Origin: Powellomyces hirtus
Lineage: Eukaryota > Chytridiomycota > Chytridiomycetes > Spizellomycetales > Powellomycetaceae
Direction: 5' to 3'
Length of the DNA: 64,000 nucleotides
Assembly: GCA_025526995.1 (NCBI GenBank)
Contig: JAHLKG010000007.1
Span: 806,001 to 870,000, forward strand
Shown: in pieces, positions 1 to 13,791 of the stretch
Numbering within the stretch: the stretch's first letter is position 1
Layout: every line of letters starts with the position of its first letter
The notes under the pieces: model-generated
Database searches by the model: none
What the model saw: only the letters and a program-made list of their open reading frames with translations
What the model was told of the DNA's origin: nothing
Program-made: the position numbers and the translations under genes

Positions 1-12
1 GTGAACGTTGTG

Positions 13-1859
13 ATGGATGCCACATTCTCCGAAGCATTGCTTCCTCTCTCGCTTGCTACCGTGGTGGTGGGTTTGGTCCTGCTTCGCCTGTCCCAGAACT
101 TGCGGCCGTCATGTTGGCCAGCAAGCACACCACACAAAGTCTACCTGGCACAAACTTTCCATGCGCGCTACCAGCCCGTCCGGCACTCCTTTCGATACCC
201 AGTGTTTTACTTTGGGGTTGATCTTGACAAGGAGGTGGAAGTACCGAGATATTCTCGGTGGCTTATTGGATGGGGACGGAAGGCTTTGTTCTCTGTATAT
301 GCCAAGGACCATTTGAAGGGTGAAGACACCAACAAAGAAGATGCTTTAAAGCAAGGGCTAGAACTGCGGCAGCTAAAAGTCAAGCTGTTGGACCTGCTGG
401 AAAAGCTGGTAAGTTATACTTTCATTCTCTCAAAGAATGAAAATTGAAAGATTAACCTTACGTTTGATTCAGGGTATTGGCCGAGATGAAATTGGTCGAG
501 TGGAGTTTGTTTCTACGCCGCGCGTGCTAGGATACTCCTTCAATCCTTTAAGTCTCTATTACTGCTACACACCGGACACAGCCGCGTTGCGGGCAATAGT
601 GCTGGAGGTGAACAACACGTTCGGAGAGCGTCATGTTTATATAGCCGATGAGCGCAACCTCTCGAATCACAAAGTTGCCGGGTACGTCGCTATGCCTTCT
701 TGGAAAGCGCTGTCTTGAGACTAACAGTGTTGAACAGCTATGATACAAGTTATAACCTGAAGCGTGCATTCCACGTGTCGCCTTTCAACAATCGCAGTGG
801 AGTGTATGAGGCCCACTTCAAAGATCCAGCACGCGGAAACTTGGATGTTCTTCTAAACATCAAACGATATGATGGGGACACGACGCAATCTCCGAAGGAT
901 ACCGGTTCCGATCCGCTGAGGCTGTCGGCGCGTGTGTCGGGAGAGTCGTTCCCATTAACAACGCAAACATGCTTGTACCTGATGGTCACATACCCCATTA
1001 CGGCGTTCCTAACAGTGCCCAGAATCCTGAAGGAAGCTTGGAAGCTCGCCTATCAGCATAAGTTGAAAGTTTACCAGAAACCAGCACAGCACTTGTTCCC
1101 ACCAGATGGCCAGTCGCTCGTGTGGAAAGCACCCGTTGGCTTTCCACTGTAAGTTATTCTACTCTCTGTGAGATCGTGATTAAGCAACTAATCTCTCGTT
1201 ATCATAGGTGGTGCTCCAAACTAGTTGAGAAGCATGTGACCAGACAGGTTGATGAGAAACGAATATCCGTGACCCTTCGGCTCCCAAACGGGGCTGAATA
1301 CGTCTGTGAGCCCTGTAAAGGAGGAAAACTTAGGTCGAAGAAGAACGCAACCATTCTTGTCGTCACTCCGACCTTCTTTACCGATCTCGTAACACACCAC
1401 AATGACGTCGGAGAGAGCCTTATCCGAACATTTGTACGAGGCGATTGGTCTTGTGCACCTCAAGATATGCCCACGATTCTGGATGTGTTCCGTCGAACCG
1501 GACCGAGCTTAGGTTCACATCCATGGCAGGGTTCAGACGCTCCTGGTTTCGCTCCGCTGCAAGTTGATCAATCTTGGAAAGGTCGCATGCGTCTTTGGGT
1601 GGGATCTTTGCTCATATCTTGCACGCAAGCCGCTTTTGGGAAGGTGGCCAACTTTGCTGTCGATCCGTATGGCGTGCAAAGGCGTATCGAACGTTACCGG
1701 GAGGATCTAACGGCCCACGGTGTAAGCAGCGACTCACAAGCGTATGCAATGGACAACGGTGCAAACACGGAGCAAAGGGAAAGAGCACGATTTGAAACCA
1801 TTTGGAAGGAATTGCATCTGGCTCCAGAACAAGACAGCCCCGTTTCTTCTGTTTTCTAG
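13..1859 (+). CDS. DUF1365 family protein
   Basis: Four exons (13-408, 473-681, 738-1148, 1208-1859) join in phase to give about 555 residues. The N-terminus has one hydrophobic helix (residues about 8-25), followed by the DUF1365 core: HARYQPVRHSFRYPVFYF near residue 50, then the GYSFNPLSLYYCY block and the HVSPFN block that mark the family. The C-terminal 200 residues are less conserved. In bacteria DUF1365 genes usually sit beside cyclopropane-fatty-acid synthase and amine oxidase genes, so a role in membrane lipid modification is inferred, not shown; no such neighbour is present here. The ATG at 13 is chosen because upstream in-frame codons are not ATG, but the gene lies at the window edge, so a further 5' exon cannot be excluded. 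Confidence 0.8.
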
Positions 1860-1968
1860 ACCGTAGTTTTCACCGTTGCTTTGAGAAGACATTGTTTATA
1901 ATAATATGTACATATCCGCCTGACCCCCCGCTCTATTATCTCTAGCGCACGTAGTTACTGGGTTCTGT

Positions 1969-2454
1969 TTACATGTGGTCCAATCCTTTCCTCTCCTTCA
2001 GCTTCTGCAATTTGTCGATTTCTCCGACTCCCGGTGCTCTCTGTGTGTGCAGGACTCCCTTGGTGTCCACGTAACGGGCCGCGGGCTTGACGATCTCTCC
2101 CAGCACAAAGTTTTTGTGCTTGCTCAGTCTTCGGCAAGAGTCTATGCGGACATAGTCTCCGACAACGCACCTTTCTTCCGCATCGTGCGCGAAGAAAGTT
2201 TTGTGGAATGTGACCGGCTGCGGGAGAAAAGAGATCCGGTCAAATTCGATTGCTCTTTGCTATCACATGAAGACAACCTTGCCATGGCTTCCGAATTGAC
2301 TAACCTTCTGAACAACAGGATGTATTTTCACTTTTGGTACTCGAACTTTTATGGTTTTTGACATTGCCGTTCCGACAACTTCTCCCATAAACGATTGTCC
2401 TCCCGGGTTGACAACGACGGCCTTCAAAAGGGATGCTGTTGTTGCGAAGACCAT
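1969..2454 (-). CDS. Mitochondrial ribosomal protein uS17m
   Basis: Two exons (2454-2305 and 2217-1969) give 132 residues. The first exon carries the uS17 opening GEVVGTAMSKTIKVRV and KIHPVVQK. The second continues with FFAHDAEERCVVGDYVRI, the conserved S17 OB-fold segment. A GTTAGT donor follows the AAG codon and a CCCGCAG acceptor precedes the second exon, both phase 0. The protein binds small-subunit rRNA in the mitoribosome. It lacks an obvious long cleavable presequence, as is common for uS17m. Its 3' end faces the DUF1365 gene 109 bp away. The extra C-terminal 35 residues, rich in Lys and Glu, are typical of fungal mitochondrial forms. Confidence 0.88.
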
Positions 2455-2817
2455 TCTCGAAGTCTGTATATTTAAAGAGCGTTGGAGTTTGCGGGTGTTG
2501 AAATTCGTTCGTTGCTGTAAAATGCAAATGAGTGGAATGGCAAGCGTTTGGGTTGTTTTTTGGCTGCCCAGCGACCAAAGCCTCGCCGCGTTTTTTTCGA
2601 AGCTCTCCCGATAATTGCACTTTCGATACTTTTTCCACCTACATACTACTGTACAACACGACGCCAGTACCAGAGCCATCCTCAGCAGCTTTGTTTTCCA
2701 TTTGAAACCAGTCGAACGTATAACCCGTCTCAATTTCGATCTTTCGAGTCTTGGATTGAAGGAATTCCGCCGCCCCGCTGAAATCCACTGTTGCGACACT
2801 CCCGTTAAAACAAAGCT

Positions 2818-3326
2818 ATGACCACACCAATTCGATCGCAAGTGCTGCGTGCCTATAAAGACCTTCTTCGAGCACAACGCAAGACCTTTGAGCAAGACGT
2901 ATTTCAAATTTCACGTGCGTAAAGGAAGGGACAATGACAAGCATTGTCAGTAGAGTATTGACTGACGCACATACACTCCATAGAGGCACGCCAATACACT
3001 CGACAGCAATTCCTGAAAGAGAAAAATGAAACCGACCCAGACAAGCTTGCAAAATTGGTCAAAACCGCTTACCAGGCCGCCACCATCATAAGGAAGAACG
3101 TGGTACAGGGGGTGAAATCAGAAAAGAAGGATGACGCATATCGTAAGTTTGGGTTACCTGCGGCTAGTCTCTCCGAGTAGCTTTGACTCAGTCGGCTCTT
3201 CTTCCCACAGTTTTGAAGCTGGACGCTGAAAAGGAGATAAACTCGAACGATACCATCAAACTCGCTAAAGAACGCCAGCCGGCACAGAGAACCGGGAATG
3301 CACCTCAACGGTGTTGCTCTGCATAA
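2818..3326 (+). CDS. MZM1: Complex III assembly factor MZM1/LYRM7
   Basis: Three exons (2818-2914, 2984-3142, 3211-3326) encode 123 residues. The protein is a LYR-type three-helix chaperone. The segments VLRAYKDLLRAQ, the basic KEKNETDPDKLAKLV and IIRKNVVQGVK match the LYRM7/Mzm1 pattern, including the conserved RxxVVQG stretch. Mzm1 acts in the mitochondrial matrix, holding the Rieske iron-sulfur protein before Bcs1 inserts it into complex III. The L-Y-R tripeptide itself is degenerate, as in other Mzm1 proteins. The gene starts 363 bp from the divergently read uS17m gene, so the two mitochondrial genes share one promoter region. The C-terminus after the second intron is variable and gives no further information. 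Confidence 0.87.
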
Positions 3327-3813
3327 ATCCGACGTCACAACCCTCCCATAGTCGGCGTTCGCCGAACCTCTGATACGAGCCACCATCCCATCGTCCTTTT
3401 GCCCCGTCGCAAAAGTGTCGGCCCCCACAACCCAAACATCTTGCTCGAGGGCCATCCCACACGAACGCCACTTGGTGACAACGCTGATTGCCTTCTGAGT
3501 AATATCGACCCAAGGACATCCCTTGGTCTTCCGTGAATGGAATCGTACACAACGATCCTCCCTGCACATCACACATCTCTCGGCACTTTTTCATATACAT
3601 TATTTAGATAGATCCTCAAATAAGGACATGATGATCAAAGTATCTTTGGGGCAAACGGGACTGTGACGCGTTCGCGACATTCCATTCTCGCGTTCTTGTT
3701 TCCATGCGAACCGGCGTGGCTGGCGCCCCGTTCGCCCCATGTTATAGCAAGTCACTCTGTCAAAACCCGGCATCTCCGACTGGCACGGCATTCATCGCCA
3801 TCCTTACCATATA
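3327..3813. other. Intergenic, no supported gene
   Basis: This 487-bp stretch holds the 3' flank of MZM1 and the promoter of LETM1. Overlapping open frames exist on the minus strand, one of which reads through about 3330-3570 with protein-like composition. None has an ATG, splice sites and a recognisable family together, so no gene is called. Confidence 0.6.
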
Positions 3814-6496
<2,683 letters not shown>

Positions 6497-6659
6497 GGAA
6501 CATTTTTATATTATGCTTAATATCACATTGCTAGCCGTAGCCGTGAAAACGATCGTGCGCGTTCTCACGATTGCGTGAGTTGCCATACCCAAGTTTGGCA
6601 AATTACGAATGATGAGAGGAAACACGTCATATATTAAATTGGGGATCTTTCTTATCTAT

Positions 6660-7514
6660 CTACAAGTTGCCGGGTGCGACTCTCGAGTTGTCCAAGAATG
6701 ACTTCCGTTTTGCCAAGAACTCTGCATCGCGCTTCTGCATGAACTCGGCAGCTTGCTGTTCTTCTTCTGGGGTCACAGATTGGTCCTGCTGCCATGATCG
6801 CACACCTTCGACACCAATACGTCCGGCGGCCAAGGTTCCTTGCAGCGAATCTTTCAGAATCCTCCAACGCTCGTGAGCAAACGATAATTGGGCTTGAGGT
6901 TTGTTGATATGTACATTTCGCACTTTCTCATCCACGTTGTCGTAAGTGACAAAGTCGCGAGCCGAGTGGTAGAGGTATAGTAGTGATTCCAGTCTTTGCT
7001 CCGATTGGCTGAGTCGGGATTGAACGGCATTTTCAAACCGCTGCTGTCTTCGAGCACGGTTGTATTTTCTCCACATGTCGCCGCGCGCTTTAAATATGGG
7101 ATCAACGGGTTCCTTGTCTTTTGTGATGGCATCAACGGGCGATGCCGCTTGGCCGGCCGATTCGGTAACGCCGTCCGAAAAGCTCTCCGCCCTGGAGGCT
7201 TTGAAAACCCGAATCTTCTCTTCCAACTCCTTCACCCGAATCTCTTGTCGTTTCTTTTCTTCAGCGGCAGCAAGCAGCTTTTTTTCCTGTGCCGCCTTGG
7301 CTTCTGCCAAGAAGGTCTTCCGCTTTGCGCCCAACACTTCGTTGAAGACAGCGCGAGGGTGTCGGATTCGCACGGCGGCAGCTTTCGAGAGATCAACTTT
7401 GCTGGCGGCTGGCTTGGTTGCGGAAGTGGTGGAGGAAGCGAAGCGTACAGCGGATGGGTTCGCACGTCGGCATACCGACGCTCCGAGGCGGAGTGATGGT
7501 GGCAGGGAGCTCAT
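6660..7514 (-). CDS. Mitoribosomal small-subunit protein, mS26/Pet123-like
   Basis: A single exon encodes 284 residues from the ATG at 7514. The first 35 residues are Ser/Arg/Ala-rich with almost no acidic residues, as expected for a mitochondrial targeting sequence. The rest is a long, highly charged helical protein with Ala/Lys/Glu coiled coil around residues 70-120 and the segment MWRKYNRARRQQRFENAV followed by SLLYLYHSARDFVTYDNVDEKV. This architecture and length suit the mS26/Pet123 family of the mitochondrial small subunit. The match rests on general pattern rather than a diagnostic motif, so another coiled-coil mitochondrial protein is possible. Its 3' end faces LETM1 163 bp away. No intron is seen, unusual among its neighbours. 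Confidence 0.55.
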   Translation of the reverse strand: MSSLPPSLRLGASVCRRANPSAVRFASSTTSATKPAASKVDLSKAAAVRIRHPRAVFNEVLGAKRKTFLAEAKAAQEKKLLAAAEEKKRQEIRVKELEEKIRVFKASRAESFSDGVTESAGQAASPVDAITKDKEPVDPIFKARGDMWRKYNRARRQQRFENAVQSRLSQSEQRLESLLYLYHSARDFVTYDNVDEKVRNVHINKPQAQLSFAHERWRILKDSLQGTLAAGRIGVEGVRSWQQDQSVTPEEEQQAAEFMQKRDAEFLAKRKSFLDNSRVAPGNL

Positions 7515-7912
7515 GCCTCGTCTGTGCAAGTTGCAGGAATTGGATTTCTGAGGAGGGTTTGCTTCGACGGACAAATCCTCCAAAGGCCAAAGCCTCATGG
7601 GGTGTCCATGGCTCCACGGCTCCAGCCAGCCAGCCACATCCCATACCTGGTATACCACAAATGTGTCATCAGCCTTTCCATCCTCAACCCAACCCTCACA
7701 TTACTATTGACAGCGGAGACGTGGAGAGCTGTAATTTACAATATCGTTTGTGTGAACAACCAGTGTAGAACAGCCGCAGATTCTTATTTACGTTTGTCGG
7801 GGTCAGCATCTCAGAACGTTGGGCTATTCTTAGTAGATCGCTGGGTCCGTGAAACCGTCAATTCTCGCTTGGCCAAATGTGTTCATAAATTTATCCAGCT
7901 ATCGCCAGCACA
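7515..7912. promoter_or_regulatory. Shared divergent promoter region, mS26-like/GCN5
   Basis: About 400 bp separate the start codons of two divergently read genes. I see no coding potential with an ATG and no clear TATA box or repeated operator. It presumably carries both promoters. Confidence 0.4.
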
Positions 7913-10213
7913 ATGGAGGTACATAAATTTTGTTTTGTGTTCTTGTTTTGCTCTGAAGGAATCTGCCGTGGTGGCGCTGTGGGTGGTGCTTGCATTGAAG
8001 CGAGATTCTGGGCTTTATAGAGTTTAAATGGATACTCGGCTTGTTCGCCCCGTTCAACTCACTCCGCTGACCCTCCAAAATCATCCAACAAGCGAGAACT
8101 TAGTGACGACGAGGATGCAATTCCACTAGCAAAACGTAGCCGGAAAAATTCGCATGAGAAGGGGACTAATGGATTAAGATCGATGAAGAGTGAGAACGCG
8201 GATTCAGCGGTATCTACCGCGCCGGCTGAACCGACGCCAAACGTTGATGGAGACGGATTGGAGGATGGGGAGGTGGAGCCGTCGAAAGGACCACCTTTGC
8301 CAGGGAGAACATTAGCAGACCAGACGTTGGGGTCACATCCGGATAACTTGGGAGACGGCACGAACAAAGAAGAAGAAGTGGAAGCTTCAGCGTCGACGCA
8401 TCCGGTGATACTTTCCGGCAATCTTGTTGCCCCGCCGGACCTTCCGGAAGCTGAGCTGGTGACCTCCCCGAATACACCTCTTGGGCCAGACAACTTTCCT
8501 GAGGTAGAGCTCGCTCTCATCGTGAGGCATGGCCAGTGACTGAGCTAAAATGTTCTTGCAGGTACGCTCTGCGAAATACAAACGGATCTTCGAAGACGAG
8601 AAGGCTGGCCGTGTCTGCTTCCGCTTGGCTCATAACGACGGGACGATGGAGAACCTATCCTTGCTGTCCAAACTCAAGACGGTCATCCAGGCGCAGCTCC
8701 CTAAAATGCCTAGAGAATACATCGCCAGAGTGGTCTACTCTCGGTAAGCACTCATTTCGGCATGATTGTCGTAACAACACACTGGGCTTATGGCATGCCC
8801 ACATGATAGGGAGCACTACAGCTATGTGGTGGTGCGAGAGGGCGGTGAAGTCGTTGGTGGGATCACGTTCCGTCCCTTCATTGCGCGCAAATTCGCCGAG
8901 ATTGTGTTTTTGGCTGTGTTGAGCATGAGTCAGACCGCGGTATGTACACATAAATCTGTTTGATGAACCAGAACAATGGAATGCGAGCTGTTCTTCTGAC
9001 GGGTTCATAACAGGGTTATGGTGCACGCCTGATAGCACATTTCAAAGACTACGTCCGTGAGGCTTTTGATACTCAGCATCTATTGACATACGCCGATAAC
9101 CTCGCTATCGGGTTCTTCAAGAAACAGGTTTGTTCTTGGTGCATCAGTCGTATGCGAACATACATCTAAAGCAATCCATTTTGTGCAGGGCTTCACCTCG
9201 GAGATCAGCCTCGAGAAGTCCATATGGGTCGGCTACATCAAGGATTACGAGGGCGCGACGCTTTTGCAATGCACATTCTTCACGAAAGTGAAATATATGG
9301 AGATCTACTCTATATATGCCGCTCATCGGAAGGTGCGAGACGATTTGTTCTCTCCACGCACAAATAGCCTCTCTAATCCTGGTCTATCCGAGTTTAGGCG
9401 GTATTTGAAAAGATCAAAGAAGCCTCGCTTTCGCATGTCGCATACCCGGGCCTAGATGCGTTCAAGAAAGGGGCGAAAAAAGTGGATCCTATGGAGATTC
9501 CTGGTTTGAGTAAGTTGATTACATATCTTTTTGTGTTTGTGAACAGATTCTCACATTATGATTTGATAATCGCATAGAGGATTCTGGATGGAGGCCTGAG
9601 ATGGAAGAGAAGTACGTACACCGGCGATGCGAGGACCGATAGGTGCTTATTCCTGACATCCTTCTCCTACCATGATTCAGACCGAGAGGGTCAGCCGAAG
9701 GAAGAGGCCCAATGTATCGGATGCTGTTCCAGCTCCTGATTGAGCTCAGAGAAAATCCCTCGGCATGGGCATTTCGTGAACCTGTGTCTGGAGTGGCTGA
9801 CTATTATACTATCATCACACATCCGATGGGTATGTTCACTCAGCAGTTGCAGCAAGCGGGTAAAACGCCACATACTTAATCACAATCGATCTGTCGTTTC
9901 TTTCGCCAGATCTAGCAACAATGGAGGGCCATCTCAAAGATGGAAAATACGAAACATACGAAGCATTCCAGGCTGACTTCTCCCTCATCATTCACAATGC
10001 GAAGAAATACAACGAGGAGACCACAAACTACTACAAAGCGTAAGTGCCCGCTCTCCCGGAATTTATCCTGAGCTTAAGATCTTTTGCCCGGTCTTTTGCT
10101 GAAGGCCATACTCACTGTCCCATTCCAGTGCATGCAAGTTGGATCGTTACTGCAAAGAACGAGCAAAACAACTGATCTCCGACTTCGGGATCACTCAGAT
10201 CCAGCACACCTGA
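7913..10213 (+). CDS. GCN5: GCN5 histone acetyltransferase
   Basis: Eleven exons (7913-7918, 8021-8503, 8562-8743, 8810-8939, 9014-9127, 9189-9332, 9398-9509, 9578-9611, 9681-9829, 9910-10039, 10129-10213) give 522 residues. Residues about 165-370 form the acetyltransferase: [17 protein letters not shown], the catalytic-Glu strand [11 protein letters not shown], and the acetyl-CoA loop [14 protein letters not shown]. Residues about 415-515 are a bromodomain with [10 protein letters not shown] and the acetyl-lysine-binding Asn in HNAKKYN. GCN5 acetylates histone H3 in SAGA and ADA complexes. The acidic, Ser-rich N-terminus (residues 1-160) is disordered. The first exon (ATG GAG only) is inferred: the long second exon has no upstream in-frame ATG before a stop, and a GT...TTATAG intron fits. 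Otherwise translation could begin at 8183. Confidence 0.95.
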
Positions 10214-10497
10214 CACTGTCACTATCATCTTTCCCACACCTCCACATTCACAGTACTTTTGATTTTTTGGAAACCATTTTTAAGCATTTTATTTGGCATC
10301 TACATTGTAATGCATTACATTACTGTTAACGAAAAATGAATTTGGGGTGTTCCTCAACGAAAGCCAGAAGCTCAACCGTGATTCGATGCTTACCTAATAT
10401 GCTGTCAAAAGCTTAAGTAACCGCGGTTTTGGCAGGTTTCGAAAAAACTCGGATTTCATTTGCCGTTTGTCAACCATTTGCGAAATTCATAGCAAAC

Positions 10498-11777
10498 ATG
10501 ACTGATTCGCCAACGAAACTATGCCAGGTGTGCGCAACCAAAGCCTACAAGGTATGTCCTGTCTACTGTTGGACCGCCAATTTCACGAGTTGGGTCCTTG
10601 ACCTTTCTCCTCTTCACCCCTCACGCCAACATCCTACTTCCATATAGTACACATGTCCTGGGTGCGGACGACGAACTTGTTCGCTGGACTGTTCGAAAGC
10701 TCACAAACAGGAAACACGGTGTAGTGGGAAACGAAGCAAAACTCACTACATCAAATTAGCCCATTTCACGCCCAACGACATGACCAGCGGTACGACCATG
10801 CTTAGAGTATATGGCACACGCCGGGATGCTTCTGTAACTCAATCTTTGTTTTGTCACAGATTACGTCTTCCTGGAGGACGCCTACCGAACCGCCGACAAT
10901 GCCACACGGGACAACAACCGGCTGATATCCGAAACCAAGTCCCGGACTGGCCGCCAACAGCTCCTGACGCGGCAATGCAAGACGCTCGGGATAAATATCA
11001 AATTCATGCCGTCGGGGATGAAACGACATGAGCAGAGCCAGTCCATCTACCTACAGCGCCAAAAGCATATCCTGTGGACAATCGAACTGGACTTTCAAGA
11101 ATGCGATAAAGTTCTGTTGAGTCATCGGATTAATGAGTCGACACCGATACGAGACATTGTTGCGCTGCATGTTGAGGAACGAGACGGGAATGCAATGACG
11201 AGACATACGCTGAAGCCGTATTGTGATATTGGGGTGGATGCGTTGCATGTGTATCTACGGAAAGAAGATACACCGGTAAGTTGATTGTCATTGCTGATTA
11301 CCTTCTCCATGTACAGTTCCGCGATCTCATGTGTTCTTGCAGGCGAACAATCCCACATATGTTGAACTGAGGCTTGATCAAACATTGTCATCCGCCCTGA
11401 TGCGTGAAACCATTATTGAATACCCGACTTTGATTGTCCGCATACTACTACCACCGGAAAACGTCACAGTGACACGCGATCTCGCCAAAGCACAGCCCAT
11501 GGTCATACAGCCAACACCGGATTCTAATGTGGATATTACGGTGTTGGCTGATTCAATAAAGACTGAGCCAGCTCTTCAGCATCCATCGACTACTGCATAT
11601 ACGAATCTCACGATGATGAATGACGAGCAGCTCGCGCATCTTGGGTTTTCATCTTCACTAGCCGGATGTGACAGCAAAGTAGAAAGGAGAGTTGAATCAC
11701 CAAGCAAGGTGAAAGGCGAAGATGTAGTGCCCAACAAGGTGGAAGTGGCTGAAACACCAGCTACTGACGCGAAATGA
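10498..11777 (+). CDS. BCD1: Box C/D snoRNP assembly factor BCD1 (ZNHIT6)
   Basis: Four exons (10498-10551, 10648-10789, 10860-11275, 11343-11777) encode 348 residues. The N-terminus is a HIT-type zinc finger with C-x2-C (CQVC), C-x2-C (CPGC) and a C-x3-C/H set (CSLDCSKAHKQETRC). It is followed directly by DYVFLED, which in Bcd1 follows the finger. The middle part (GMKRHEQSQSIYLQRQKHILWTIEL) is the Bcd1 all-beta region. Bcd1 helps assemble box C/D snoRNPs with the R2TP complex in the nucleus, and so rRNA 2'-O-methylation. The C-terminal 80 residues are acidic and Ser-rich. Intron 1 falls inside the zinc finger. Confidence 0.88.
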
Positions 11778-12184
11778 TTGACATCCGTTACATTCATTCG
11801 ATACTCGGCTTACAAAGTGGACGAGAGCATGAGCAACCTGCACTGAGAATTAACTGGCAGGACAGGTTATTGCCGTAGTGATGGCGATGCAACCCGATCG
11901 ACAGCGCGACATTTTGATCAATTGAAGAATGCTCGGCAACCTTTCATGTCGCAACATGTCGCATGCAAAGTGTCTCCCAGCCAAAGTGCTGTTACGCTTT
12001 TCGCCAAATGGGCGGTCGCGAAGGTCGCGGACGTAGGACACTTGGTCTTGGATGAAACGTCGGGGTTTACAATTAGATTTATTAGCACGCAGTAAGCTCA
12101 ATAGCTAGTCTACCGCCCGCGACGCTACTAATCAAGCTCAGAATATACATATTACAAGGGGACAAATTAAACCAAAGCGGGAAT
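11778..12184. other. Convergent 3' flanks, no gene seen
   Basis: Between the 3' end of BCD1 and that of the acyltransferase lie 407 bp without a supported reading frame. They presumably hold both 3' untranslated regions and polyadenylation sites. Confidence 0.5.
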
Positions 12185-13362
12185 CTATATCCACCAACCC
12201 CATAGCTTCTTGGCCACCCAAAAGCCCACTCCGAGAGCGAATGCTAGGCAAGCCCAGTCCTGAAGTTTTGGTATCGGTCGAATGATGAGCGGAGATGAAG
12301 GGTCGTTCGGGAAGTGACCCAGTTTGTAGAATGAGGTCATCAGCTGGTCCTTTTGCAAGAATCTCTTCCGAAGCCACAACGTAAACTTTTCTGTCCGTTC
12401 CTCATCTATCACGGCCTCCTCCTTTGTTCCTGCCACACTTTCATCTTTCTTGGTGTTCATCCCCTTGGAGTCCTCGAATCCTGGAATGTCCTTGACCAAG
12501 ACCTTCTGAATGTGCATGTGCACTCTTTCTGGGCCCTTTGCCTCGAAAAACACGCGGCTCAGACTGTAAACCTCATATGGCGTTTGATCCCCGTTCAATC
12601 CTTCGTAACCCATCGTTATATCCCACAGGTAGTTGGCATCGGGTTGCAGATTCTTGAGGCAAAAGTACAATCCGGTTGACTTTGGTATGAGGACAAATGT
12701 CGGGTCGTCTGGAATGTCCATTTTCTTAGCATAGGCGCGAGTCTTAGCCTTAGTGTCGTCCGTGATGACAGTTCCCTCTGGGAAGATCACGAGCCATAAT
12801 GGGAGTTCGTCGTTGAGAGCACGATGCAGAATTTTAGACATCATGGCCCGATCCACTGCCCATTTACGTGCAAGAAAAATGAACTCAAAGAACTGCATTC
12901 CCCAACCTGAATGCGAGAAGTAATGTTCAGCGAAGACACAACAAGTGTCCAAAAGAATAGCAGGGACGTACCAAACACTGGTAGGTACTTTAAGCTCTGC
13001 TTCAAGATAATCTTCATACTACCATGCGCCCCTTTGTGCCATGCAAGAATCCACAGCCACCACCAATCAGAGTATATCTGATGGTTAGCCATTATGACAG
13101 CCATTGCATCGCGGGTCAACGCTTGGTGATCCCCCGTGACTACAATCTCCACCGGTGTGAAGAGGTATGTTAACAGAACGATCAGAGAACCAAAAAGCGC
13201 TTGGGTGAATTGGATGTATTTGCGGTACGCATGGCGGGAGGCCAGAGACAGGAGGAGACCGGGGTATTGTAGAAGGTTGATAGACGCGGCAGTGCAGTCC
13301 ATTATGAGGACGAACACAAATGTGCGCAGCGCAAACTGCACCCGGCCCATGGCAGCAGGCAT
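12185..13362 (-). CDS. PlsC-type lysophospholipid acyltransferase (AGPAT/LCLAT-like)
   Basis: Two exons (13362-12972, 12906-12185) give 370 residues. Two N-terminal hydrophobic helices are followed by acyltransferase motif I NHQIYSD (H-x4-D, the catalytic pair) and motif III FPEGT, with further family blocks VLIPKSTGLYFCL and DITMGYEG. A hydrophobic anchor ends the protein (WACLAFALGVGFWVAKKLW). The pattern is closest to the AGPAT4/5-LCLAT1-Cst26 branch, which acylates lysophosphatidic acid, lysophosphatidylinositol or lysocardiolipin at the ER or mitochondrial membrane; which substrate cannot be told. Upstream reading frame continues to 13419 but begins with GTG, so the ATG at 13362 is used. 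Confidence 0.88.
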
Positions 13363-13791
13363 GATGCGAAACACTCGTGGACGAGGTGGGACTACTGGCG
13401 GAAGGGGGGGCGGGGACACTTTCGGGCTTCAGCGCTGCCGGAGTCTGTGACAGGAATTGTGTAATGGGACCTTTTGTTTCCTCTCTTGTCAGTTCAACGC
13501 GACAGGGGTTGGGGGGGTGGCGAGACTTCTCTCCCCACACGTACTCGTGTCACCTAGCGTGTCACCTGACCGGAGAGAGAAAGTGACGAAAGAAGGATAA
13601 TGATCGGACTGCGCCCACGTGGCTCTTGTTATACTTCTAGGTGGCTTGGCTTACGCGCTGCCTTACGCAATCAAGCTCCGACGCCAATCCCCGACAGACA
13701 AGCCCCGGACTTTGTTAGATCTAGGTCCTTCAGCAAACTATCCTTCTATTTCGTCCAGACTTGAATAGAAAAGAAAAAAACTCTGACAAAA
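13363..13791. promoter_or_regulatory. Shared divergent promoter region with G-rich tract
   Basis: This 429-bp region separates two divergent genes. It holds a run of G near 13401-13415 and another at 13507-13515 on the plus strand. No reading frame here is supported. It presumably contains both promoters. Confidence 0.4.

Noticed and set aside
13363..13419. Upstream extension of the acyltransferase reading frame (Pro-rich, 19 residues).
   Set aside because: It begins with GTG, not ATG; the ATG at 13362 is the first legitimate start.
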